Both the position numbers and the translations under genes were made by a program. Positions 31,832 to 43,585 of a stretch of 64,000 bases of DNA are shown here, one piece after another (positions within the stretch are counted from its first letter, which is position 1; each line of letters starts with the position of its first letter). The notes beneath the pieces are model-generated. The model saw nothing but the letters and a program-made list of their open reading frames with translations, did no database searches and was not told the DNA's origin. This DNA is from GN02-872 sp963518665 (GTDB taxonomy: Bacteria > Patescibacteriota > Gracilibacteria > BD1-5 > UBA6164), in assembly GCA_963518665.1 (NCBI GenBank), contig CAUQKR010000002.1, forward strand, positions 1-64,000. The letters are read 5' to 3'.

Positions 31832-34171
31832 TTATTTCTTACTTTTTGGAATACCATAATAATCAAACAAATAAGTTGCTATTTTATTGAAAATTTCTCA
31901 AGAAGTAGCTGCACCATATACATTTGTTCTAGGTCTTTCAAGTTTTACAATTATCACAAATTTTGGATCTTCTACAGGTCAATAACCTGCAAATGAAGCA
32001 TTTGTCCAACCTGGTCAGCTTTGATATTTTCAGTTATATAAAATTTGAGCTGTTCATGTTTTTCAAGCTAAATTATATCATTCAACTGCTCATTTTTTAG
32101 CTACTCAATCAGTAACTCAGTGTTGTAACATTTTTGTAATTAAAACAGAAGTTGACTCTTTTATAATTCTTCTTCTTTCTTCAGTTTTATTTAAAGCTTC
32201 TTGTCAATTTGGATAAATAATTTTTTCAATAATTTTTGGTTTCACATAAACTCATCAATTAGCTAAAGCATTATAAGCTGTAGCCATTTGTAAAGGAGTT
32301 GCTGATATTCATAGTCAATAACTTTTTGTAAATAAATTTGCCATTGACCACTTTTCCCAAGGAGTCAATTGTCATGTAATTTCACCTTCTAAATCAACTC
32401 AAGTTTTTTCTCAAAATCAAAAATTTTCTAAATATTCTGCTACTAAAGCCTTTCCTACTGCTTGAAAAATTCTAATCATTCAAACATTACAAGAATAATC
32501 CAAAGCATGCTCATAAGTATGATATCAAATACATTTTGTAGAATCATTTTTAATTTCAAATTGATCAATAAAAACACTTCATTTATCTTGATATTTTGAA
32601 TTTTCATTTATTTCTCAACTATCTAATCAAATAGCAACTGTAATGGCTTTCATAATAGACCCAGGTTCATAAACTGAGGAAATTGCATCATTTTTATAAA
32701 CTCAAGCTCAAAATCAATTTTTATATTTATATTTTACTAAAGCATTATTTCAAAGTTCTGAAACTGTTGCCTCTCTTAAATAAATTTCTTTATTATTGTA
32801 AATAAACTTTTGTCAATTTTCAGAGTCTTGAACAAAAACAGGATATCAAAGTAAATCAACTGAAGGATTTGGATACTTTGATGAAGTTACTCTTTCTAAC
32901 TCATAAACATCAGAATAATTATTTACATCATAAGTTGGATAATTTGCCATAGCAATTATTCTACCAGTTTTTGGCTCTGTAACAACAACCGTTCATTTAT
33001 TTGCTTGATATTTTGTTACTCAATCTTCTAAAATTTCTTCAACTTTTTTTTGAATATTTCTATCAATTGTAGTTACAAGTTTTACTCATTCTCAAATCAA
33101 ATCACTTTGATCAAGAGAAATAGTATTTATAATTCTATTTTTTTGATCTTTTCTAGCAATAATTTTTCAGTTATTTCATTTCAAAATATTATTAAAAAAT
33201 CATTCTAAACCATATCTTCAAATCCCTGAATTATCTACAAATCATACAATTTGAGCTGCAATTGAACCTTCTGGATAATATCTACTTGGATTTTCTGTCA
33301 AAATAAAAAATCAATAAATAGAATTCTCTACATCCAAAACTTTTTTTGCAATTGCTTCTTTTTCTTCTTTTATCAAAGTTTTTATATTTTCTGAAGAATT
33401 TATAGAAATTTTATTAAAAATTTGTACATATCTCAAATCCCTTTTTTTAGCCATTGCTTTTATTTCTTCAGCAGAAAAATTTAAAATAGCTCAAAGTTTA
33501 GCATTATTTTCATCTACAGAATTATATTCTTCAGGATTTATGTAAATGGAAGTTCATTGAACATAAACTCATCTAATTTTTAAAACTTCTACTTGTGAAG
33601 CTTGAGTAGTAGAAAAATCACTTCAAATTAAAACACTTGTTACTTTTGTTTTAGCTATTCTTGGAATAATTCTTTCAGAAATTTTTTTCTTGATATATTC
33701 TGGATTATTTTCAAAATCCTCCAGTTCTATAACTCTCAAAAATTTCAATAAATTATCTTTACATTTTTGTTTTGTAACTCAAAAACAAGTCTCTGTATAA
33801 ACCAAATCTACTAAATAATTTCATAATTTTTCTTTGTTTCATTTTGCAGCTGGATCAACTGCTATATCATACAAATTTATAGAGGTAGCCAAATAACTCG
33901 ACTCTTTCATAGAATTATCCTTTTCTATAGAAGATAAAATAGTTCATCTATTTGCTGGGACTGTAAAAGTACCAATTTGTTGTTTATCAGCAAGTTGAGT
34001 ATAAAATTTATAATCAAAAACTGTATAAGAAAATAATTTCCAAAGTACAACAGAAAAACAAATTATAAAAAATAACATAATTGTATGAATATCCTGCCAT
34101 TTATCCATCAAATTATTTACAAATTTGCTTCTTTTTAGATTATAAACTAAGTTTTCAAATTTTTGTTTCAT
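31832..34171 (-). CDS. Penicillin-binding protein 2/FtsI-type transpeptidase
   Basis: This class B penicillin-binding protein cross-links peptidoglycan outside the membrane. It has 779 residues: a short cytoplasmic tail, one membrane helix (about residues 30-52), a dimerisation domain and the transpeptidase domain. The three active-site motifs are clear: SIMK near residue 505 (Ser nucleophile), SCN near 561, and KTGTAQ near 707. Whether it acts in division (FtsI) or elongation (PBP2) cannot be decided; no mre, rodA or ftsW is nearby. It is divergent from rpsO. Confidence 0.93.
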
Positions 34172-34250
34172 TTTTTAAAATAAGTTAATTTATAACTTAA
34201 AAAATATTATAACCATTTTTTATAAAATTTAAAGAAAAAAATTTTTTTTC

Positions 34251-34278
34251 TTGCAAAAATAAAAATTTTGTATAAAAT
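34251..34278 (+). promoter_or_regulatory. Promoter of rpsO
   Basis: TTGCAA (34251-34256), a 16-nt spacer and TAAAAT (34273-34278). It leaves a leader of about 65 nt that contains CTTGT...ACAAG (34288-34320), a possible S15 autoregulatory fold. Confidence 0.5.
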
Positions 34279-34351
34279 AAAAATATACTTGTTTACTGGT
34301 GTATTTTTCTGGTTTACAAGGAAATATTTTAATTTTTTAAAAAATACATTT

Positions 34352-34621
34352 ATGAGTATTGCAAAAGATGCAAAAAAATCAATTATTGAAAATTTTGCAC
34401 CAAAAAAAGGTGATACAGGTTCACCAGAAGTTCAAATTGCGCTTTTATCAGCAAAAATTGAAAACTTAAAAACTCACTTACTTGACCATAAAAATGATAA
34501 CCACTCTAGAAGAGGTATTCTACTTATGGTAGCAAAAAGAAGAAAATTATTAGCTTACTTAAAATCAAAATCTCAAGAAAAATATAAAGAGGTTATTGAA
34601 AAATTAGAATTAAGAAAATAA
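34352..34621 (+). CDS. rpsO: Ribosomal protein uS15
   Basis: S15 binds 16S rRNA early in small-subunit assembly. The 89-residue protein has the normal length and motifs: GDTGSPEVQIALL, HLLDHKNDNHSRRGI and LVAKRRKLL-like MVAKRRKLLAYL. The ATG at 34352 matches the family start; an upstream in-frame ATG at 34268 would add 28 unlikely residues and lies in the leader. Confidence 0.97.
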   Translation: MSIAKDAKKSIIENFAPKKGDTGSPEVQIALLSAKIENLKTHLLDHKNDNHSRRGILLMVAKRRKLLAYLKSKSQEKYKEVIEKLELRK

Positions 34622-34628
34622 TATTTAT

Positions 34629-34662
34629 AAACTCAAAAGTAAAACTTTTGAGTTTATTTTTT
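34629..34662 (+). terminator. Terminator after rpsO
   Basis: The stem AAACTCAAAAGT/ACTTTTGAGTTT is followed by ATTTTTT. Confidence 0.88.
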
Positions 34663-34723
34663 ACTTGCAAAACAAAAAAAAATATTTATAATTTAAAAAA
34701 TTATTCATAAAAAAAATAAAAAA

Positions 34724-36250
34724 ATGCTTATAAATAACACAAAAACTAGAAAATTAGAAGATTTTAAACCCCTAAGTAGCAGAGAAGTAAAAGTTTATTA
34801 TTGTGGACCAACTGTTTACAATTATGCTCACATTTGAAACTTAAGAGCTTATGTTTTTGAAGATATTGTTGTAAGAACTTTAAGATTTTTAGGTTACAAT
34901 GTAACAACTACAATGAACCTAACAGATATTGATGACAAAACTATCAGAGATAGTCAAAAAGCTGGAGAGAAACTAAAAGATTTTACAGAAAAATACAGTA
35001 AAATTTTTCTAGAAGATATAAAAAAATTAAACATAATTCCAGCAAACAACATAGTTCCAGTTACAACTTTGATTCCAGAAATGACCCGTATGATTCAAAC
35101 AATGATAAATAGAAAAAATGCCTATTTATCAGAAGATTGAAGTATTTATTTCAATGTTGCAACCTCAAAAAAATACTGAGATTTTGCTAGACTTGATAAA
35201 AAAAATATGAAATCTGGTGTCAGAATAGACAATGATGAATACGAAAAAGATTCTGCTTCTGATTTTGTTCTTTGGAAAAGCTGGAAAGAAAGTGATGGAG
35301 AAAATTTTTGGCTTCAAGAATTTAAAATCATAAAAAATGAAAACTTTAAAGAAAGCTCACTAAAAAATGAAAATATAAAAATTTTGGAAGAAAATGAAAA
35401 AGAAGCTTTACTAACAATCAAATGAAGACCTGGTTGGCATATAGAATGTTCTGCTTGTAATATGAAATACTTCTGACAACAAATTGATATTCATATGTGA
35501 TGAATCGACTTGATCTTCCCTCACCACCAAAATGAAATAGCTCAAACAGAAAGTTGTACTCATAAAGAATTTTCAAAATACTGGATTCACTCAGAACATC
35601 TAACAATTGACTGAAAAAAAATGAGTAAATCTCTAAATAATTTTTATACTTTAAAAGATTTAGAGGAAAAATATCCAGATATTTCAAAATCTGTTTTGTA
35701 CAGAGCTATGAGACTTAGCTATATTTCAGGGAAATATTCAACTCAAATAGATTTTTCTTTCAAAAAACTGGAATCAAATTTTTCTGCAATTTCTTCTTTT
35801 GATGAAGCTCTAAAAACTCTAAACAGAGAAATAGAAATAAATGAAGATTTAAGAATTCCAAGCAGAGATTTCTCTGAGGAAATGCAATATTTTCTTTGAG
35901 AATTTTTGGAAAATATGGAAGAAGATTTCAACACTCCAGAAGCTTTTGCAGTGTTTTTCAATTTTATAAAATTTTTAAATACTGGTATAAGAGAAAAACT
36001 TTTTTGTAAATCTGAGCTTGTCTCTATGCTAGAACTTCTAAAAACTTTTGATCAAATTCTTTGAATTATGGATTTTTCAATTCTAGAAAAAACTGAAATT
36101 CCAGAAGAAATTTTTAAACTTTTTGAAGAAAGAAACAATTTCAAAAAAGAAAAAAATTTTGAAAAAGCAGATGAAATTAGAAATATTTTACTAGAAAAAT
36201 GATACAAAATCATCGACAATAGAGACTGAAGCTTTTTAGAAAGAGTGTAA
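34724..36250 (+). CDS. cysS: Cysteinyl-tRNA synthetase
   Basis: CysS charges tRNA-Cys. The 508-residue class I enzyme has the zinc ligand in YYCGPTVYNYAH, the HIGN form of the HIGH signature at residues 36-39, the second zinc site GWHIECSACN, FPHHQNEIAQ, and KMSKS near residue 299. The C-terminal anticodon-binding part is the usual length. It sits between rpsO and an L,D-transpeptidase gene, each with its own terminator. Confidence 0.97.
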
Positions 36251-36253
36251 TTT

Positions 36254-36301
36254 TTGACTTTAAACGAAAATCTTGCTATAATTTATGTAGCAAGATTTTT
36301 A
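36254..36301 (+). promoter_or_regulatory. Promoter embedded in the cysS terminator
   Basis: TTGACT (36254-36259), a 17-nt spacer and TATAAT (36277-36282) form a strong promoter for the L,D-transpeptidase gene. The -10 box lies in the loop of the cysS terminator, whose stem (AAAATCTTGCTA/TAGCAAGATTTTT, 36268-36301) surrounds it. Confidence 0.7.
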
Positions 36302-36333
36302 AATCAAAAAATTTAATTAAATAATAAAAATAA

Positions 36334-37281
36334 ATGGAAAAAATAGATTCTTCAAAAAGAAAGCTTTTATTTTGAGGTTTGGCTCTTTGAACTCTGGCTT
36401 TGGCTGGATGAATAACTGAAGTAAAAGCAGAAACTTCAAAAAATACAAAAGAAATTTTAGAGTTATCAAGCATAGAAAAATCTGAAAAATTTGTCTGAAA
36501 AAATGAAGTAAATAATTTTACAAAAATTTTTGCTATTTCTGGAGAAAATGATTTCTCAAAAAGAATTTCAAAAATACAAACTGAAAATTGACTAGAAACA
36601 ACAGGATTTTTAGATAAAAAAACTATAAATTTTATCTATAAAAATTTTTATTCAAAAATGAATTTGGAAACCTTACCAGTCGAAGTAAAAACAAAAATCT
36701 CTCTAGAAAAAGATTTTGCAAATTATAGAAAATATTCAAATTTACCTTTAAATTGATTAAAAAGCCCTTTTTCTGAAGAATATTTTTACTGAAAAAATAT
36801 ATGAGAAAATATTTCTGGAACTTTTCTAAATGAAAAATTATTACAAGAAATAAATGATATTTCTATTTTTTCTGATGATTACAACAATTGAAACTCGATT
36901 CAAATCGATAAAATAAAAGGAAAATATGTTTTAAAAATGTATCTAAACTGAAATTTAGTTGTATTAACTTATGTTTCTCCTGGAACTGCAAGCAATAGAA
37001 CTCCACAAAATTTTAATTCAAGAATTGATTCTCTAAATAAATATTATGTTTCTTGAAGTTATCCAAAAAGATCAAGTTGAGTAAACGGTTGAGCTGTGAT
37101 GCCTTTTGCTTATGAAATTGATGCTTCTAGATGAATTTATTGACATATCGGAGTTGTAAACTGACACTGACTTTCTCATGGTTGTGTGAGAGCACCATGA
37201 TTTTATCAATATGGAATTTATGATTTGTTGCAAAAATCTGGAGAAAAAAATTTCAAAGTAAAAATCTGAAAACTTTATTAA
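36334..37281 (+). CDS. L,D-transpeptidase (YkuD domain)
   Basis: The enzyme makes 3-3 cross-links in peptidoglycan or attaches proteins to it. The 315-residue protein has an N-terminal membrane or signal segment (about residues 10-31), a middle domain that may bind its substrate, and a C-terminal YkuD domain with PGTASNRTP, HIGVVNG and the catalytic SHGCVR (Cys near residue 284). It is transcribed alone from the TTGACT/TATAAT promoter. Together with the penicillin-binding protein it shows the cell can cross-link its wall in two ways. Confidence 0.92.
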
Positions 37282-37307
37282 AAATCTCTTTAAAAAGAGA
37301 TTTTTTT
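37280..37307 (+). terminator. Terminator after the L,D-transpeptidase gene
   Basis: The stem AAAAATCTCTTT/AAAGAGATTTTT begins at the stop codon and is followed by T's. Confidence 0.85.
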
Positions 37308-37366
37308 ATTTTACTTTTTTTACAAAAGTCTTATAATAAAATAAATATTTTTTAAAAAATAAAATT

Positions 37367-38602
37367 ATGACTGCAACAAATATTTATATTATTTTTTTGG
37401 TTTTGCTTGCTTTTGAATTTTGTGTTTCTAGTATTTTAAGTTATTTAAACAAAAAAAATTGGAAACTAACTTTGCCAGATGAAGTAAAAGAAGTTTACAA
37501 TGAAGAAGAATATAAAAAATCAATGAAATACGAACAAGCAAAATACAGTTTTTGAAAAATTTCAACTTTGTTTTCTAGTTTGATTATTTTTTTACTTGTT
37601 TGATTTTGAATTTTTTGAAAAGTTTTTGATTTCATAGCAAATTTTTGATTTCATGAAATAATCACAAATCTAATTTTTTTATGAATTTTACTTTTATCTC
37701 AAACTATTTTAAACTTACCTTTTGCTTATTATAGCACTTTTGTAATAGAACAAAAATTTTGATTCAACAAATCTACAAAAAAATTATTTTTCATAGATAC
37801 TATAAAAACTTTTTTACTTGGACTTGTTATCTGATGAATAATTTTTGCTTTGTTAAATTATTTTTACATACTTTCTAGCTCTTATTTTTGGCTTTTTGCT
37901 TGGATTTTTATCACACTTTTTTCTGTTTTTATGATTTTATTTCATAGTAGTTTGATTGTTCCACTGTATAATAAACAAACTCCACTTCCAGAATGAGAAC
38001 TAAAAGAAAAAATCACATCTTTTGCAAAAACTATTGGTTTCACTATCACAGATATTTTTGTAATAGACTGAAGCAAAAGATCGACAAAAGCAAATGCTTA
38101 TTTTTCAGGTTTTTGACCAAAAAAGAGAATAGTTTTGTTTGACACACTTATAAAAGATTTGACTCACGAAGAACTTGTAGCAGTTTTGGCTCATGAGCTT
38201 GGACACTACAAGAAAAGACATATTTTACAAATGTTTATTTTTAGTGTAATCCAAAGCTGAATAATATTTTTTATACTTGGGCTTATTTTGGCAAATCCAG
38301 TTTTTGCAAATGCACTTGGAAGCTCTTGAAATAGCTTTATTTTATGAATTCTTGCTTTTTCTATAATTTTTTCTCCAGTTTCGATGATACTTTGAGTTCT
38401 ATGAAATATTTTATCTAGAAAAAATGAGTATGAAGCTGATGAGTTTTCTGCAAAAACTTATAATTCTGAAGCTCTAAGAAATGCTCTAATCAAGCTTTCA
38501 AAAAACAACTTAGCAAACTTGACTCCACACAAAGCTTATGAATTTTTTTATTATTCTCATCCAGGGATTTTAAAAAGATTAAAAGCATTAAAAAAAGACT
38601 AA
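37367..38602 (+). CDS. M48 family membrane metallopeptidase (Ste24/CAAX protease-like)
   Basis: Predicted 411 residues with about seven membrane segments. The zinc motif HELGH is at about residue 276, in LAHELGHYKKRH, and the third ligand lies in NEYEADEFSAK. The N-terminal membrane region and the WKISTLFSSL-like part place it with Ste24/CAAX prenyl protease 1 homologues rather than the shorter HtpX. The bacterial substrate is unknown; prenylated proteins are not expected, so a role in membrane protein quality control is likely. Confidence 0.9.
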
Positions 38603-38622
38603 AAATTTTTAGTCTTTTTTAG
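38594..38622 (+). terminator. Shared terminator
   Basis: The stem AAAAGACTAAAAA/TTTTTAGTCTTTT overlaps the end of the M48 gene and precedes the stop of the convergent gene at 38625. Confidence 0.85.
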
Positions 38623-38624
38623 TT

Positions 38625-41301
38625 TTATTTACATTCTTTTTTAAGTTTAAATACATCTATATATGTATCAAAACAATTAGCACGATAGGCTTTTCTAATA
38701 TCTAATTTTACATTATTTGTAGAAATATTTAAAGTAACCATTTTTTTAGGGTTTTTATTTTCATTTGGGTAAAAAATAACTCAATTTGTTCAATTTTGAT
38801 TTTTAAAATATAATTTTCAATCCTTTTCATATAAATACACATTTAAATTTACAAAAGTCTTATATTCTATACTAGGAGTTCTGTTTTTTTCTATATTATA
38901 TCAAAATCTTTTTAATATTTCTTTAGTATTCATTTCCTTATTAGGGCAAGTTGTAGTTTTAGGTGATTCAGGTATAATACAAGTAGTTTTTACTACTTTT
39001 TCATCAGAAAATGCTTCTTCTCTACATTCTTTTTTTATTTTTAAAGTATTATCTACTGCATCAAAACAATCTCCTCTATAAAAAACTCAAGTAAAATTAT
39101 TATTTCTTCCCAATTTTATAATTTTATTATTTCTTATTGTATTTCCAATATAATAACCATCTTTTTTAGTGTATATTTCAGTAATTATATCATCTACATT
39201 ATTTCATACTCAATAAAAATTATTCTCATCTCCTATAATATATGATATATTTTTAGATGATAAATCACCTGTGTAAATATTACATGAGTTTTTGATTTCC
39301 ACTTTTCAATCTCAAGGTTTATAACAAGTACCACTAATTAGAGTTGGGGAAGGTTCATTGTGTGGTGTTTCATAATCATTATCACTTTTAATTCCCCCCC
39401 CCCAAGTTTTGGCTTAAAATTCAGGTTTTTCAATCAAGGATTTTATTTGATTTTATACAACCTTCTTCTTCGTTTTTACGATATTGCGTCAAATATCAAT
39501 ATTGTTCTTTAAAGCACTTTCAAGTCACAAATTTTAATCATTCTCAAGGAACATATGCTTTATCTATTGAATTTGTTTTTAGATAATAAACATAAAGTTC
39601 TCATCTTTTTAAAAAGAAAACTTTATTTACTGCTCCAGATGCCTCATGCTTAGTAATTCAAAAATAATTATCACTTTTAGTTATATCAGAAAAATTTTTT
39701 ATATTTCTATCAAATACTTTTTTTTCTAATCAATTTAAAACTTTACTATAATTTTTTTTTACAGCTTCAGGTTGATACTTCCCATCTTTACAAATATTTT
39801 GAATTGTATCTATTTTTCATCATTCATTACTAGCATAAATTCTAAAACAATTTGCAGAATAATAAATATTATCTGGAGTTTTTACTTTTGATTCTCCAGA
39901 AAAAGTTAGTTTGATTTTATCATTATCATTATTATATAAATCAAATTTTACTCAAGATTTTGTAACTGGTAAATCTCATTGTCTATTACCATCATTTTTA
40001 GACTTATAAAATTTTTTTCATTCATAAAATTCATCTAAAGATATTTCTAAGATTGTTCTCTCTTCAGAATCAATTAAACTTTCTGATTTCACTGTTCTTT
40101 TGATACAGTCAGAATTATAACAATCATCTGGAAGCTCATAAACTACTACATCTGGAGCAAGCTCTCAACCTTTGTTTTCTGTTACTTTATTTAGTGGATA
40201 TGGAATTTTATCTGCTGGTATATCAACTCTAATTTTTTCAGTTGTACTTCTTCCATTTTTTATTCTGATAATAAGTCTTTCTCCAGGATTTAATGTTATA
40301 GGATTAGAATTTCTTTTTATTATATCAATTTTTCATTTAACAAGTATAAATTGTTTTTTATCAGCATTTACTCAAAAAACAGTTCATCTAACTGCTGCCG
40401 TTGTATCAGCTGTAGTTACAGAAAAATCTGATTCAGATTCTCTTTGACTTCAAGCAAAAATCCACATACTTCCAGCATCTAAAAACATTGCTATTTTTGA
40501 TTTATCATTTCATTTTACAAAAGTAAATAAATCATTATCCCTTCAAAAAGTAAGTTTTATATCATCTTTTAAATCAAGTCTAGCTATACTTCATTCTGAA
40601 AAATATAAATCATAATATTTTTTTCAATTCTCTTCAGTTGCTAAATCTACTATTTTTCAGATTTCTACATTATTTTTAAAAATTTTTCAATCTCTATACT
40701 CTAAAACATCTTTTTCTTCAAAAGAGTTTCAATTTTTATCTGTTGCTGTAAGCAAAACTTTTTCTGGATTATATGGAAGTTTTCCTTCTCAGTCAGCTAT
40801 AAAATAAGGTCAATTATATTCTCTAATTAAACTTATTGTTCATTTATCCCCTGTATAGTTTCCAGATATTTTTGCCAGATAATCAGCTCAGTTTTTTATA
40901 ACTCAAGCAACTTCAAAAGTTTGTTTATCTTTTAGAAGTCCGTAAGCATAATATTGGTTATTTCTTGGATCTCTTGGGATTTCACTCAAAAAATTTGATT
41001 GAGATAAAACTCCATAAACTCAGATAGATTCTGAATCTTTATCAGAAAAATTTTCATGGCTATATCATCACTCTTTGTTAAAATAATTCAAAGTTCCATT
41101 TGGAAGTGATAATTCTTTTTTTTCTGTTATTTCTGAATTTAGTGCAACTCATAAGTTAGAAAGTTGACTTTCTATTGTGGCATTTATAGTTTTTTGTTTT
41201 GAATCTCCTGAGATTTTCATCACTACAAATCATAAAAGTATCAAAATACTTATAACTATAATTATTTCTACAAAAGAAAATCATTTTTTGTTTCTTTCCA
41301 T
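38625..41301 (-). CDS. Large prepilin-like surface protein with FecR-like domain, switched off by a G10 tract
   Basis: ATG 41301 starts a prepilin leader with methylation motif (GFSFVE) and a hydrophobic helix. A long exported part follows, with a FecR-like motif AAVRGTVFGV near residue 304. Four Cys modules (C-F-x10-15-C) occur near residues 485, 596, 750 and 880. A run of ten G's on the coding strand (C10, 39403-39394) breaks the frame: as sequenced, translation ends at 39388 after 637 residues (…LGGGN). With nine or twelve G's the frame stays open to TAA 38625, giving 891 or 892 residues with two more Cys modules. A real phase switch or an assembly error are both possible. Partners would be the PilB machinery. 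Confidence 0.75.
39394..39403 (-). repeat. G10 homopolymer (contingency-locus-like)
   Basis: Ten consecutive C's on the plus strand lie inside a coding region of a genome where runs of more than four G or C are otherwise not seen in this window. Changes of one base move translation between a short and a long product. Confidence 0.95.
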
Positions 41302-41411
41302 ACGATAAAAATAAAAAAATAATATTTCAATTAAATTATATCTATTTTTTCAAAAAACAATAAATTTTTTTAAAAATTCTATTGACAAAAAAAGAAAATA
41401 TTTTTTAAAAT

Positions 41412-41441
41412 AAAAAATCTACTTTTAAAAAGTAGATTTTT
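41412..41441 (-). terminator. Terminator of the secE-nusG-greA operon
   Basis: The stem AAAAATCTACTTTT/AAAAGTAGATTTTT ends at the stop of the last gene in the operon (41440). Confidence 0.85.
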
Positions 41442-41856
41442 ACATAAATTGTAAAATATAAGCAACAAAAACTCACAAAACACTTCAAGCAAAAGCTTCG
41501 CTTGGCAAGTGTCAAAGAGATTCTTTATATTTTAGTTCTCATAAATTTCTATTTAATTCTTTTGCATGTTGTCCTGCTTCAAATCTAATATTTATTGCAT
41601 CATAAATAATTATCATTGTAAAAGCTAAGCTTATAGCAAAAATATCATCATGAATTCCATGTTTTATAGCCATAGCTGTAGTAAGAGAGACAGCAACAGC
41701 TGAGTGAACAGAAGGCATTCAACCAGTTCAAAGTGCTTTATCCAAGTCAACTTTTCAAGTTGTTATTTTTATATAGATTCATTTCAAAAAAACTGTAACC
41801 AAAAAAGTTATAGCAGGAACAAGCAAAATATTTTCATAAAAAAAATTATGTTGCAT
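41440..41856 (-). CDS. Divergent PAP2-family membrane protein (DUF212/YuiD-like)
   Basis: A 138-residue membrane protein with about four helices. It has the family's DKALGTGGMPSVHSA motif near residue 40 and the C-terminal LGHLPSEAFAGSVLGV segment, both typical of the divergent acid phosphatase/haloperoxidase-related family. The reaction in bacteria is not established; lipid phosphate hydrolysis is a possibility. It follows greA by 7 nt and ends the operon. Confidence 0.85.
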
Positions 41857-41863
41857 AAAATTT

Positions 41864-42337
41864 TTATTTAATATCTAAAATTTTATATTCAAAAGTTCCA
41901 CCTAAAGCTTGAACTTTTACTTTTGTTCAGATTTTTTTTCAAAGAATTGCTACTCAAATTGGAGATTCATTTGAAATCATTTTTGGTTCAGAAAAAATAT
42001 CAGCTTCAGTAGAACCAACTATTTTTAAGTTTTCTACTTCATTTGTTTCTAGATTTTCTACTTCAACCAAAGAACCTATATTTACTCTTCAACCTTTTTC
42101 TTCAGATTCTTCGATTATTTCAACTTCTTTTAATTGTTCTTCTAAATCAATAATTCTATGTTCAACTTGTGCTTGTTCATTTCTAGCATCTTCATATTCT
42201 GAGTTTTCTGAAAGATCTCAAAAAGAAATTGCTTCTTTAAGTTTTTCAGCTATTTCAAGTCTTCTAACGGTTTTTAGGTGTTCTAGCTCTTGTTGTAATT
42301 TCTCTAGTCACTCTTTTGTTAAGTATATTTTTGCCAT
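41864..42337 (-). CDS. greA: Transcription elongation factor GreA
   Basis: GreA enters the secondary channel of RNA polymerase and stimulates cleavage of backtracked RNA. The 157-residue protein has the normal length, with the N-terminal coiled coil (tip acidic residues in GDLSENSEYEDARNEQ near residue 40) and a C-terminal FKBP-like domain with SPIGVAILGKK. It sits in one operon with nusG, so two transcription factors are co-expressed. The gap to the upstream gene is 11 nt. Confidence 0.96.
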
Positions 42338-42348
42338 TTTTGTAAAAA

Positions 42349-43008
42349 TTATTTCTTAAAATTTTGTAATTTTTGTTTTATATTATCATATTCAGTTTTT
42401 GGAAATTTTAGTCAAAAAACAAATCAGTTATTGTCGATAACAATTCTAACTGTTTCATCATTTATATCATTATCAAAATTGATATAAAAAGATTTTTCAC
42501 CAAAATTATTTGTTTCATTTACAGTAAATCTATTTTGAATAACTTTGAAAACATCTAAAACTCCATTATAATCTTTTGTTGTAAAAAGATACAGAGTAAA
42601 TCATTTTTTTCAAGCATATTCGTAATAATTATCAGGATATTCATTTGTAACATCAAATAAATTTGCTGAGACTTCAAGTTTTCACAAATCATAATCAGCA
42701 AACAAATCTAAAATATCTTGATATCATTTTCATAGTTTTACTTCTTGTTTTACTGTAGTTTGTGTATTTTTATTGTCTTCAACTGCTTTTGTTGCTGTCA
42801 CATTTTTTTCTTCCTCCTTCTTTCTTTCCTCTACAGTTCCAGAAAAATAATCTTTTGCTATACTTCAAGTTTTTACATTATTTTCTTTATTTGAAACTGT
42901 TTTTACTGTTTTTAAAAAATCTCTATACTCTTCTGAAGAATAATAAAAAGCAATATTTACAATAAAAATACTAGCTAGAAATAATATGAATAATATAATA
43001 TTTTTCAT
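42349..43008 (-). CDS. Unknown membrane-anchored protein in the nusG-greA operon
   Basis: Predicted 219 residues with one N-terminal membrane helix or signal anchor (residues 3-22), a charged linker (EERKKEEEKN) and a folded C-terminal domain of about 130 residues containing GWYQDILDLFADYD-like sequence with many aromatic residues. The bulk is expected outside the cell. It lies between nusG (20 nt) and greA (11 nt), so it is probably made with them, although no link in function is apparent. No family is recognised. Confidence 0.75.
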
Positions 43009-43028
43009 AAATTTTTTTTAAATTTTTA

Positions 43029-43556
43029 TTAAACTTTTATATCTGCAAATTCTAATTCAATTGGAGTATCTCTTCAAAGAATATTTACATTCAATTTAAC
43101 AGTTCATTTTTTATCATTTACTTCAGTGATAATTCACTCATTTCCTTCAAAAGGTCCTTTGATAATAAGTGAAACATCTCAAACTTTATATTTTGATTCA
43201 AAAGTTTCTGAGTGTTCTTGAACTCTTCATTTTAATTGTTCTAATTCTGCTCAAGAAACTGGTACTGGAATATTTCAAGCTCATAAAAATCAAGTTACAT
43301 TTGGAGTATTTCTAACAATAAACCAACTTTCATTTGTAACAACCATATTTACAAGAATATATCCAGGTAAGAGATTTCTTTGTTTTTTTACTTTTTGTCC
43401 TCAAGCTCTAACTGAAACTACATCATGAACAGGAACATACACATCTAAAATATATTCTTCCATTCACAATCATTCTCTCCTTTGAAAAAGAGATTTTTTT
43501 ACATTTTCTTCAGTTCCAGAAACAACTTGGATAACATACCATTCTGCTTTTGCCAT
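43029..43556 (-). CDS. nusG: Transcription termination/antitermination factor NusG
   Basis: NusG binds RNA polymerase and couples it to the ribosome or Rho. The 175-residue protein has the N-terminal NGN domain (AEGYVIQVVSGTEENVKKSL-like start, LLPGYILVNM, IVRNTPNVTGFLG) and the C-terminal KOW domain (FEGNEGIITEVN). The length is standard. It follows secE by 29 nt, as in most bacteria. Confidence 0.97.
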
Positions 43557-43585
43557 TTCTAAATATTTTTATAATCTAAAATTTA

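Noticed and set aside
34268..34351. Upstream ATG giving S15 a 28-residue extension
   Set aside because: S15 homologues start at the later ATG and the region looks like a leader with its promoter just before it.
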